A stretch of DNA of 64,000 nucleotides, taken from the NCBI RefSeq assembly GCF_001659605.2, contig NC_035164.2, positions 17,888,000 through 17,951,999 of the forward strand, written 5' to 3'. The translations under genes were made by a program, and so were the position numbers. Shown one piece after another: positions 45,960 through 56,902 of this stretch (within the stretch, counting starts at the first letter, position 1; each line of letters begins with the position of its first letter). The stretch is from Manihot esculenta. Its lineage: Eukaryota > Streptophyta > Magnoliopsida > Malpighiales > Euphorbiaceae. The notes below the pieces were generated by a model. That model worked only from the letters and a program-made list of their open reading frames with translations, did no database searches and was not told the DNA's origin.

Positions 45960-46723
45960 ATTAGCTGGCACCAAACATCAACCTTTTTTACTCTTTCTGA
46001 TGAACATCCAAAGTGTGTTGTTTCTTATTAGCCTCTCGATCTCATCTTTCAGCTGTCAGCACTCCTCCGTTATGTGTCCATGGTCTTCATAAAAATGGCA
46101 GTACTTGATCTTATCTCGCCTTCTAGCTTTCTTAGAGTTGAGTTTAGGAGGCCATCTAACTTTTTTGTCATTTTTTCTTATCCATACTAAAATATGTGTC
46201 AGTGAGTCATTCAATAGAGCGTAATTCTTATACTTATCTCGATTATTCCTTCCTCAAGAGACTGGATAACTTTTGTGGTTTCTCCTACATCCTTGCCTCT
46301 CTTGCCTTTGGTCTTGCTTTCGGCTCACCCTTTGATCCTCTTTTTGTCCTTCCCGGTACCTTTGAGCAATTCGTACCTGCTTCCAGCCAGCATCCTTCGA
46401 AGCATCATCCGATAGCTCCTCTTTCCCGGACTTATCCTTCCCTTTGGACTACGTCTAGATTGTCCTTGTCCGAGTCCTTCAGGCATCTATGAGGACTTCC
46501 TCCCTTCCCCTGGGAGCCATGAATGGTGCCTATTCCTGAGCTTTGTGTGCTCAAAAATAACCTGCAACTTTCGGACGTACTGGAGTATTTGCTTAGTACT
46601 CAGATTGTTGGGATCTGCTTCGTTGACCATAGAATGTGTGTTTTGTCTACTGCCCAGAGTGAAAGAAGTGATTGCCTCCTCATCAGTAGCAGCCTTAGTA
46701 GTAGCTTGTTAGTTTTTGGCCAT
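45960..46723 (-). pseudogene. Gag remnant of Tat-like element X
   Basis: An ATG at 46721-46723 opens MAKN-stop-QATTKAATDEEA..., with TKQILQYVRKLQVIFEHT further on. Near 46050-46105 is YCHFYEDHGHITEEC, the zinc-finger-like C-terminal gag motif of Tat elements, followed by LKDEIERLI. Many stops and frame changes interrupt it. No protease, RT, RNase H or integrase follows; sequence passes directly to the repeat region. X is therefore non-autonomous or heavily deleted. Confidence 0.7.
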
Positions 46724-46811
46724 TTCAAGAGACAAAAGAGATATTTCTTTTTAAGAGAGAAAGGGTAAGAGATTGATTTTAGTCCAAATGAATAGAGAAA
46801 ATTCAATGGAT

Positions 46812-46831
46812 CTCCCGGTAGCGGAACCAAG
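46812..46831 (-). other. Primer binding site of element X
   Basis: The minus strand reads TTGGTTCCGCTACCGGGAGA right after the LTR end, in the style of Tat elements. I cannot name the tRNA with confidence. Confidence 0.65.
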
Positions 46832-47381
46832 TGATATTGCTGAAACTAAATTGATGACGTGGCTGAAATGAAATTGTGTTGTAATTGGCTAAACCTGCAA
46901 GAGAGAGAACGTGAGGTAATGGGTGCCCATGACAGCCGCTCTAACACTCAAGTCAGTGAATTGAAGAGAAGGACGAGTATAATGTTCAGAACTTAAAAGT
47001 AGTTGTGTAAGAGAACAGCGTACCTTTGTCTCTGTGATTTTTCTCCTTTTATATTGTAAGAAAGTGGAGATAAATATATTATTTCCTGATAATCCGGCGA
47101 TGATGTGGGCGGTTGCTTGATAAGGGACATCGCCAACTAATAAGTCGATGATCCCGCGATTACAGGCGTAATAGGGATATGTTAGATTGTGCTTGATAAT
47201 AGTAATTTTGTGTTGAGACTCTACCTTTCCAAGGATGGATGACTCTTGATGATGAATCGAGTGTTAAAATATTCAAATCTTCTTTTTTCGAACGGGACCA
47301 TGTTACTTATCACATCCTTGCCACATGGACATGTTCTGTGATGGCAGCTCATGGCTTACCTTGTATGATTATCATGTAGCA
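46832..47381 (-). repeat. 5' LTR of Tat-like element X (about 550 bp)
   Basis: It starts TGATATTGCTG on the plus strand and ends GTAGCA. It serves as the intact reference for the three split LTR pieces at 5767, 27423 and 44228. The primer site at its inner end fixes the orientation. Confidence 0.82.
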
Positions 47382-47806
47382 TCAATTATCAATTACCATA
47401 ATATTAATAAAATAATACTTTAATTGAAATATTTTAATTAAAATAAAATATCACATTATTATTTTAATTTCCACTTTAAAAATATAAATTTATTATTTTA
47501 ATAATTTTTTAATCTATATCTAATATTTAAATATATTATTATAATTATTTTTATTTAAAATTAATCTAGTTGTATTTAAACTAATTTAGGTATTTCTTTT
47601 AGATTTCTTAGCAAACTCTAAATTTAAATTAAATTCTAAAATTATCATGTGATTTGTAACCTTTCTTCAAAAAAATGAATCTTATTATATTTCTATATAT
47701 GCTTTAAGATTTTCCAAACTATAAAATTAATCCCAATAATAAAGTTATCATCTTTTCAAAAATCAAATTTTAACAAAATTATTAACTCCTTAAATAATTA
47801 ACTACT
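47382..47806. other. AT-rich interval, nothing recognised
   Basis: Very AT-rich, with no reading frame, repeat or element end that I can identify. It may be the older sequence between elements X and Y. Confidence 0.6.
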
Positions 47807-48435
47807 TGATGTTGCTGAAAATATTTTTTTATGTGTTCTGACAACCTGCAAAGAATAAAAGCGAGGTGGTTAGTGCCTTGAGTCAACTACTTTTGACGCT
47901 CAAATCAGAAAAATACTCAAGTGGACAAGTGAAATAAATAATGTAAACAGTATTCAGTGAGTAGTAAAATGCGTACATTGAATCTATATCTTGATTTACT
48001 TTTATACCGTAAGAAGAGTAGGTTAATTAATGATTTTTTTTTTTTTGAGAATCCAATTTGCACTGGCTAATGGATAAGATATCTTGTGATAATTGGGATT
48101 CTGAGAATTGCTTCTTAACAACCTTCAACGGTAAGAAATAGGATCCTTAAAGACTTTGTTAATGCACTTGGGCATGTCTTTGTCGCAACCATATACCTCA
48201 ATCATGAGAGTCCCTGGTCAAGTGTTCAAGTCTAAACATCTGAGCTTCTAATTACGAATATGTCATCACCTGGACTAATAGAAGATTGCCACCATGTAAT
48301 ATATTTTGGACAAGTACTCAGTCATATCAGAAGTCCCCCAAAAGTCTTTAATTCTTCATATCCGAAATTTCATTGTTGGCGCCCCTCATGATTGCTTGCA
48401 TACGTGGTCTACGTAGATTAGACATCAATCCCACA
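47807..48435 (-). repeat. 3' LTR of Tat-like element Y (approximate ends)
   Basis: It begins TGATGTTGCTGAAAAT, like the X LTR (TGATATTGCTGAAAC), with the same internal order (CCTGCAA, GTGCC.T, CTC.AGTCA, TTTTATA). The right end is set at CCCACA because the minus strand then shows a purine run as polypurine tract. That end is uncertain by tens of bases. Confidence 0.6.
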
Positions 48436-48667
48436 TCTTTTTACCTACCCAACACATTTGATTTTTCGAGACCCATTTAATGCCAACCGTCATTCTTGCC
48501 CTATAAATTCCTCATTTCTTTCTCTATTACCAATTTTGCTTTCATCTAATTATTCTTTGCCTAAACTCTCCTGCTATTTAGAGCTCTTCATCTTTTTTAA
48601 ACTAGTCACCGACGGTACTCACTTCTCCAAGGTAATCCCCTTTTTGTATTTGTTTCCAATTAAAAAA

Positions 48668-49164
48668 ATGAAACGATCTTGCTCTTCATCTTCTTCTGAG
48701 AGCAACTCATCTACCAGCTCCTCCTCCAGTGGCCCTATCTGAGTTCCTGCACCTATAGTCCCTTTGTGAGTTGTCCATGACAACAAATCTCTCTTGGTCA
48801 ATAATATTCTATCAGTACTGTCGGAAATGGATGTGGAACACATGTATAACACATATCACATCCCTCAAGACATTTTTTGGGTCTACACCCCTAGACCCAA
48901 TGTTTATGATGATGACTCTATCTCTACTGAAGATACAATCGTATAAAAGAAGTAGTTAAAGGCGGGTCTCAGATTCCCAATTAATCTGTTTTATTTTGAT
49001 GTCCTCAACTTTCATAAAATCTCCATCGCCTAACTGCATTCCAATAGCTGGCACATCCTTGTAGCATTCCGGTTCATTTGTTTCGACAACAATATGAACC
49101 AAGCATTACTCTTTTCTCCAAACTCTACCAGCTGGGCACCCAAGTCAATGAGGAATACTGGTTC
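48668..49164 (+). pseudogene. Antisense additional ORF of element Y, 5' part
   Basis: The ATG at 48668 opens a Ser-rich start (MKRSCSSSSSESNSSTSSS). A single frame with a few stops then gives MDVEHMYNTYHIPQDIFWVY, followed by AGLRFPINLFYFDVLNF and LHSNSWHILVAFRFICF. That is the pattern of the 'putative gypsy type transposon' domain (PF04195) found in additional ORFs of Tat elements. It is interrupted by solo LTR F at 49165 and resumes at 51470. The encoded function is unknown. It lies opposite to the pol genes of Y. Confidence 0.72.
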
Positions 49165-51469
49165 TGTAACGACCCGAAAATCAGACCGCTATCAGCTCTA
49201 GGATCCAGATAGGCATAAGGCCGCCGGGACCCGTAGCAAGCCTGACATACCTCCTGTATACTTGTTTAATCCCATACATGATCAACACATACATAAAAAT
49301 TTTGAACTTTTCTTTTCATTTATTCACCAAACTCAACCTGTGCATGCACTGTTCATAAACATTAACCCCTCTTTGGAGTCCTCATCAATGCTCCAATGGG
49401 GTGACAACATATACTAAGTTTGGTTTACATAAACATCATAAAACATTTCATTAAAAGATTATGTAACCGAAAAGGGATTAACAACATACTAGGGTCAAGC
49501 ACAATTTCTATACCTCAATACTCATTATTACATTACATAACTGTTTAATACTAATTATTACATTCAATATTCATCATGTCCACCACTAGCTACTACAAGA
49601 CCATGACTTTACTCTTCCTGACCTCCTGGTCTATCCCGTACCTGCAAACCTGGGGTTAAGGGAGTGGAGTGAGCTACTAGAGCCCAGTGAGCAGAATAAT
49701 AAAACATGGTATTTAAAACATATGATATCATGGAATGCATCACAACACAAACAAATCACATCAAGGATGAACTGGTCACCATTTAGCCCTCTACATATTC
49801 CAATCATGCCAGGGGCGTAGTGTAGGCCACACCTGGTCTTTCTCTTATACATAACATATCATACATAACCAATTGTGTCGGGGGCGTAGTGCAGGGCACA
49901 CCCGGTCTTTCTCTTACATAGTGCCAGGGGCGTAGTGCAGGCACGCCTGGACTTCCATATCATATCATCATGTCATAACATATGAGGGCTAATGGATCAT
50001 TCAACATTCATCCACATCAACAACATATTATGCAATGCAATATATTCGTGAATTCTAATGCAAACACCCTAATATATCTCATGGCATTCATGATGCGTGA
50101 ATCATGCTAAAACTTTCATTTAATTTCTCAATTTAAAACATTAAGTTTAGTTCCACTCACCTCTGGCTAGCTCTGACAAGACTTGGAAGCAGCTAACTCA
50201 CTGCTGGGGTCCTCGGTTCCTCGGGTCCGAACCTACACAGGTGGACTTCAAATGAGGGACCAAACATACATAAACATGACTCTAAAATACTCCCCAAAAA
50301 CCCCCTAAAACATCTTAAAACAATCATAGAAATCATGCAAAGGAGGGCTGAACAGGGCACTTTCGGCGGCAGGTTCGACGGCCGAAAGTCCCTCCAGAGC
50401 CAAAAGTCATGCACCTTCAGCGGCACTTTCGGCGGCCGAAGGTTCCCTCCAGAGACGAAACTCATGCATGTTCGGCGGCCGAAAGTCCCTTCCAGAGCCG
50501 AAAGTCCACTTTCGGGGGCAGGGTTCGGCAGCCAAAATTTGGCCTCCACAGGCATGTTCGGCGGCTGAAAGAGCCTTCGGCTGCCGAACCTGGGTCCTCC
50601 CAAAGTGGCAGAACCCAGCCTTTCTCATGCACAAACGCCTCCCAACTCATTCAATCATGCATTTTCCTATTCTACAACATGCATACTCAAGCATAAAAGC
50701 TCCAAGGGGCTTCAAACTATCTTAAGCCCCAACTACAACACATCAAACATGCATAAACAACATACATTACTCATAAACACACATTTAACCAAAAACTCAA
50801 TATAAGCCTACACATGCATTTCTACCCCAAGGAACTTCATAAAACTTGCTTAAAACATGAAATGAACTATGGATCTACTCTTACCTCTTGAAGAACGAGA
50901 GGAGAGATGATCCTAGCTCGGAGATGGGGAGAAATCAACTCTTTGGTCTCCAAGCTCCAAAACTTGCTCTTTTTGTTCAAATATCTTCAAATCAAGATAA
51001 AGCTTGTTAAAACTCTAAAGATCGGAGGAAAAACATCAAAAACGAACCATGGGAGAGCAAGAACTCACCGTGTCCGAAAATGGGGAGAAAACTCGCCCGT
51101 TTCGGCCATGGAGCTCTTATATAGGGGTTGCTAGACCACCTTTCGGCAGCCTAAAGTGCCTCCAAAACTCATGCAAGTTCGGCGGCCGAACATGACCTTC
51201 GGCGGCCGAACCTTTGAAACTTTCAGAAGCCTAACTTGCCCCCCTAAACTATCCACTGTTCGGCGGCCGAACTTGAGGTTCGGCGGCCGAACCTGAAAAT
51301 GCCTCCTTGGTCATTTTCATTCAAAATTCAATTTCCTTTCTTGCTTAAAACCATAAAATACATTAAAATATTTTATGAAAACATGGTTTTACCCTTCTAG
51401 AGGTTTCCGACATCCGAGATTCCACCGGACGGTAGAAATTCTGATACCGGAGTCTAGCCGGGTATTACA
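49165..51469 (-). repeat. Chromovirus solo LTR F in the antisense ORF
   Basis: 2305 bp, TGTAACGACCCG to GGGTATTACA on the plus strand. Tandem repeat 49805-49956, palindrome arrays 50360-50600 and 51140-51290, TATA box 51117-51123 (minus). The flanks GGTTC and CTTTA do not form a duplication, unlike every other complete LTR insertion here. Confidence 0.9.
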
Positions 51470-52918
51470 CTTTAGTGGTAAAAAGTGTCATACCCTCTTT
51501 GACCTTCTTTCCTCATCCCCAAAATGATGGAATAATAAATTGTTTATTATTCGTCACCGAGTGTCTGGGGTTTTTGGGAACCTTTGGACAAATTGGAACA
51601 TGTACGTGGAACTAAGAAACTATAGGTATAGGCCTAGGAGGGAGAAGGAGGAAGCCTTGGCCTTCTTTTAAAAGATGGCCACAAATCTAAAAATGGACAT
51701 TAACGTGGCTGTGAGGAATTCCACACAAGCTTGGCAAAGTCAAATCCAAGCCGAATAGGCCCGTGAACCTTGGCCTACTGCCCACTAAGCCTTATAGGCC
51801 AATCTTACCCTCGCCTCCTAAATAAGGTATTTCTTTTTAAAAACCACTATTTTTACTCTGCTATACTTATTCCTCTTTTTGTGCAAATATGGCTAGCCAA
51901 GAAAAAGGCAAAGGAAGGTTTGTTGAAGCAATTCGTACTACCTGCAAAAGGAAGGCTACTACTGGAACCTCTATCCCACCACCAAAATGGGCTCGTCGTC
52001 AGGAGAAGCTCATTATATTGTCTCCCCCTCAAGCCCCCCTCACAACAATAACTACCACACCTTCTTCCTCTCAGCTCGAGGACCAAGTCCAGGGGACCAC
52101 TCCTCGCCCCTCACCCAGGAGCTCTCCCCACCCTCATAAGGAGGCAACTACCGAGGCCCCTTGGCCCCAAAGCATTTAGAACCTAGCATTTGCATTGACT
52201 TGGGTGGATTCCCTCCTCGAGGAGCCGCATCAAAAGAGTGCAATACGACCTAGTGACCATCACCGGCTGGGAGCAGTTGGGACTAATGACCTATATGATA
52301 ATGCCAGCCATTTTACTATGGAGTGCATCCTATCGGTGTACCTTGTAAAGAAGCGGGACAAAGCCTTTAGGAGGGAGTTTAGGATTCTAAAGAAGGAGAG
52401 GAACCTTCTGTTGGAGGAAGGCTAACAATTAAAGGCTAGCATAGATGAGGTGGAGGGGACGATGAAGGATACCTTCGAGTCCGTGGACAAGTTCCAGTCA
52501 AACTTGGATGAAGTCAATGCTGCAAAGGCAACTTTGGAAATCAAAGTACAAAAATACTAAGGACCAAGTTGTCCATCTTCAATGGCAAGTTCAGGTGCTT
52601 CAAGCTCAAGCCATGGAGAGTCGAGCTGCTAATAAGGTGACAGAGCTGGAAAAGGAGCTAGAAGAGGTAGTGGATCAAGGCAGAAGTCTCTATGTGGAAG
52701 TGTATGACACCATGAAAAAGGAGTTATTGGTGCACTTTCCTAGAGAAGACTTCTTCTAGATTGACAACATCCTTCCTGAGGATGATGAGGAAGAGGAAGA
52801 GGTAGGGCGAGGAGGTGAGGACAACAACCCTCTCAACCTAGTTGCTACATAACAAAATGTAATAGCAGATAATGTAGTAGAGGCTTGGGAGGAGGGTACT
52901 GAAGACGCTCCTGCCTTG
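51470..52918 (+). pseudogene. Antisense additional ORF of element Y, 3' part
   Basis: After the solo LTR the sequence continues KKCHTLFDLLSSSPKMME and SPSVWGFWEPLDKLEHV, the rest of the PF04195-like domain. A linker rich in Pro/Ser/Thr follows (51889-52180). The C-terminus is charged, with heptad-like spacing (EFRILKKERNLLLEEG, MESRAANKVTELEKELEEVV), probably coiled coil, and an acidic tail (LPEDDEEEEEVGRGG). Stops and a frameshift near 52555 break it. Coiled-coil tails are usual for this ORF family. Confidence 0.7.
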
Positions 52919-53059
52919 TAATTGTATCTATTTCTTGCTTAATGAAAAACATCTTTTTGTTCATTATTGTCTATCTTATAGTTTTTGTTAACTTTTAACA
53001 AGAATCGATATTCAAAACTCACCAAACAGCAAGTATAAGTGAAAATAACTTGGTAAAAA

Positions 53060-53650
53060 ATAATTACAAGGGTCTAATGCCTAGAAACTCATCTAATGAA
53101 AAAAAAAATACCAGATAGAAATATCTGGAGTCAACACTCGGACCTTAGTCTATTGGTGGCTTACTTGGCTAAAACTGTTTTAACTGACTTTTCCGCATCG
53201 TTAAGGATCTAACACTTGAACATTTGTCTGAGGATAACGCACCTTTCCACAGTTTTCTAGCATAACTGCCTTAACCATTTCAAGGGACTAACACCCTAAA
53301 TGCTCACTTGGTGGTGACTTGTCTAATCATTTTATTATGAAACTAATACTTAGAGACTCACTCGGCAGTGATCCACCTTGTATCATATTTTGATAGAGGT
53401 TGCCTTAATCATTTTATTATGGGACTAAAATTCAGAGATTACTCTGGCGGTGACCTGCCTTATGGTGTTTTTAGCTGAAATTGTCTTCACCATTTTATTG
53501 AGGGATTAGCACCTAGAGGCTCACTTGGCAGTGACCCGCCTTATGGTATTTTCTAGTAGAGGTTGTCTTAATTATTTTATTATAGGAATAACACCTAGAG
53601 ACTCACTTGGTGGTACCCGTCTTGTGGCTTTTTTGCTGCTTCAAGCCATC
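53060..53650 (-). repeat. 82-bp tandem repeats, 3' region of element Y
   Basis: Clear units start at 53339, 53421, 53502 and 53584 (spacing 82, 81 and 82). Each contains a GGGACTAA.ACC-AGAG-CTCACTTGG-CAGTGA core and ends TTTTATTAT. More diverged units extend left to about 53060. The array lies between integrase and the antisense ORF. Confidence 0.82.
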
Positions 53651-53879
53651 TATCTCTTTTCTCTAGTACTTTTGAAAACTCATCCTTGCAGTTAATTTTG
53701 GTGCAAACACATTTAAAAAATACCTTGTTAACTTTGTTGATAAAATTTTCATAAATTACAAATGTTCTAGGAATGGAAAATAATATGACCATCTAATTTG
53801 GCTAACTTATAAGCATCTAGATAAATGACTTGGAGATCCTATATGGTCCCTTTCAATTTTCGCCTAACTTACCAGACTC

Positions 53880-54323
53880 AACATTCCTCCCATTATATCA
53901 GATCGTTTAAGGATCAAATTTCCCACATTAAAAACTTGGGATTTGTACTCAAAAGTTAAATAATTATGACATCTTATTTCTATAGACAATCATTCTGATA
54001 AGAGTATGTTCTCTCAAGTACTTGGCTTGATCAAGGTGGAACTGCATCTCTTTAGGCTTTCCTGACAAGTCTAGGTGTTGAACGCTAAAGCTGCTCACTT
54101 GGACTTCCATGGGAATGACTACTTCAACCCCATATAGTAGTGAGAATAGTTTTCCCTGTGGCTAACCGTGGATTTGTTCTATAGGCCCAAAGAATGTGAG
54201 GCAATTCCTCAAGCCATCAACCTTTGGCTTGGTCGAGACTTTTCTTTAATCCTTGGAGGATTGTTCTATTCATAACCTTTGTCATGCCATTGGTCTGAAG
54301 GTGGTAAGGTGAGCTGAACGTTA
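53880..54323 (-). pseudogene. Integrase, C-terminal part, element Y
   Basis: The minus strand reads HLQTNGMTKVMNRTILQGLK, then LDQAKG, WLEELPHILWAYRTNPR, ATGKT. This is the conserved stretch around the third catalytic residue and the segment after it. The catalytic Glu position reads Lys (MTKV where QVEV-type sequence is usual). It joins the core part at 55806 after removal of the solo LTR. Stops are present. Confidence 0.82.
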
Positions 54324-55805
54324 TGATAGAGCATATTTTAGTCCATTTTATCATTATGTTCTTGATGTTTATTTACATCTTTTCTGCTTAATTTGTGGTT
54401 TTAATCATGTTTTGCAGATATTAGGTGTAAAGAGACAATCTGGAGAAAATGCTCTTAAAACTGCTAAAAAAGTGTCAAATATGGAAAGTACCAAAAAAGG
54501 AAAGTTTTCAAATAAGGAAGTTTCTAATAAGGAGAGTGCAGAAGCAAAAGCAAATAAGGAAAGCTCAGTTAGAAGATTATTTGAAATTCAAATTACAGAT
54601 CTTTCTTTCCTTGTTTAAAGATGTGCACACACTGCAGCAGTCATATCTTCCTATTTAGGCAGCAAGATTTCAAGAAGACGCACTTGCCTCTTCTGCATTC
54701 AGCATTCAAAATTCAAACGAAGGCTCCACCTAAAAAGGAAGGACTGAACAGATATCTTTCCACTTCTGCACATTCATGACCGCGCACCTCACTTTCCCTC
54801 TAAAGAGCATCCGCGCACGCCACCTTCCTTCTGCAGTGCATGCCGCGTGCCTCTTTCCTTTTGAATATTTTGCAATGCGATTCTTTCCTTTTTAAACACA
54901 ACTTGGGCAGCAAGTAGCCTCTTGGACAGCAAGTAAGGATCTAGGGCAACACTTTCAACTATAAAAAGACACATAAGGAGCCTCTCCATGCTTTTTCAAC
55001 TCCGCCTTAGACACACCTACGGGATTGCAAGTGACACCATCTCTTCTTCTTCCTTTCTTTTATTTTCTATTTTGTTTCAGCCATGAGTGGCTGAAACCTT
55101 TTATTCTAGTTGAATATTGCTTGAAACTAAAGTTGTTTAATGGATTGTGAGATCTGAACATAAACTGTTTGTCTTTAGTTTGTTCAATATTCATACAATT
55201 TGATGCTTGAATCTATTATTACTTTGTTGTTTTGATCAAATTGGCCACTTGATTCTTGATTGCAAGGTAGTAAATTATTAGTTTGGATAATTTTAAGTCC
55301 GTAATTGCTTGAATTGTTCAAACATAAGAACACTTGGTGTAACAACTAAGAAATTATATGATCTAGCAACATCTCATGCGTTTGAATAGTTAGGATTGGA
55401 TCTCTCTATCTCTTCATGCAATTAACAATTGTTTTGATGCCTAAGGCCCAAGGACGTTCCTTAGCAATTTGTTAATTAGTAATTAATTAGAGGACGTTCC
55501 CTAATTGGTTTAATCATAAGAAGAGACATGGTGGTGAGAAGCGTTTTCCATCTCCATAACTAATCTATTGAATCAATCTAAAGAATATAAGTTTCAATGA
55601 TCAATCCAAACAACTGAAGTGGATCCAACTCTTAAACTAGACCTTTCTCATATTGATTTCCCTTTTATTTTATTATTCGCTTATTTAATTGCTTTCAGTA
55701 GTTGCTTAATCAAATCAATCTCAAAACCCCCCATTTTAATTTTATTGCACTTTATTTTTATTCTGCTTTCAGTTACTTGCTTTCAGCTTCGACAACCGCG
55801 AGTCA
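54324..55805 (+). repeat. Athila-like solo LTR in the integrase of Y
   Basis: TGATAGAGCATATTTTAG start, CGACAACCGCGAGTCA end, flanks CGTTA (54319-54323) and CCTTA (55806-55810), a one-mismatch duplication. It is 1482 bp, sister to 24832-26563 but without its TTTCGG block; the corresponding place (54480-54570) has AAGGAAAG/AATAAGGA repeats. Short frames inside are not genes. Confidence 0.86.
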
Positions 55806-56640
55806 CCTTACGTCAATGCCCCATTTTCTACCAAATTCTTTGAATTTACAACTTGCAAATTGCGTCCCATTTTACCGATAATTATTTTTGAAAATGCTAA
55901 AACGGGTGAAAATACTTTTGTTGATAAATGAAATTGTCTGTTGTGTTGTGATGGACTATACTATCTCTGCCTCTGTCCATTTGCTGAGGTGGTCTATTAT
56001 AACTATCACATATTTTCTTGATCCTAATGCTTTTGGGAATGGGCCAAGGATGTCCAGCCCTCATTCAGATAAAGGCCTTGGGCTACCTATAGCTGCTTGC
56101 ATTTCTCCTAGGGTCTGAGGTATGGTGGCATGGACCTGGCACCTATGACGCTTCTAGACCAGCTCCTTCTATCTTGCATCATTGTGGGCCAATAATAACC
56201 TTATGAAGGCTTTCCAGGAGATCATTTGAGCCCCTTTGTGACTTCCACAGTCACCTTCATGGATATCTCTGAGGATGCTTCTACCTTCATCCTCCATTAC
56301 GCATCATAGCCATGGTTGGTTTATGGATCTCCTGTACAACTAGCCATTAATCAGTACATATTTTGAATATTTTCTTATTACCTATTTAGTTGCCAATTCA
56401 TCTGTAGGTAGCTCGTCCACTATTAGGAACTTGTAAAATAGATTCATCCACGTGTTTGCGACATTAATTGGTAGTGCCTCTTCAATCTCGATCAACGAGG
56501 CTTGCAATACCTTAAACGATAATGGCTAGGTCAAATGTTGTTCTCCTGCCATTGCCAGTTTTGCCAGTAAATCAGCTTTCTCGTTGTCCCCTCTTACTAC
56601 CTGTCAAAGTTCACAATCGCCTGGCTTTCCTTTGATCTCT
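55806..56640 (-). pseudogene. Integrase zinc domain and core, element Y
   Basis: The minus strand gives the GYYWP motif of the zinc domain region, followed by GLDILGPFPKALGSRKYVIV and IDHLSKWTEAEIV. These carry the first catalytic Asp and the conserved block after it. Upstream (56560-56640) is the RNase H-integrase linker, RGDNEKADLLAKLA. Heavily mutated. Confidence 0.8.
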
Positions 56641-56902
56641 ACCAACAAGGATTGGACCTTTTCTTCGTACTTTGCTAGGCTCAGGTCTCGAACCTTAAAA
56701 CGGCTCTAAAATTGGTTGACAACTAGCTATGAATAACTATAAATAATTAATTTTGAATACATATCTCCATAATGATTCTAAGCGCCATGATCATAGCTTC
56801 ATATTCGACCATATTATTTGTAGTGCTAAAGGTGAGATTTACAGCGTATCGCAATTTTATTTCTACTTGCCCTTACAATACTACACCAATTCTTGATCTT
56901 CC
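56640..56902 (-). pseudogene. RNase H, second half, element Y
   Basis: The minus strand reads TTNNMVEYEAMIMALRI, the RNase H segment after the first acidic residue, then SLAKYEEKVQSLL. It is split from its first half (59406-59909) by the LTR at 56903. Confidence 0.72.

Noticed and set aside
46196..46768. Plus-strand frames suggesting a small gene
   Set aside because: The minus strand here reads as a Tat-like gag remnant between a primer site and a zinc-finger-like motif, which explains the region better.
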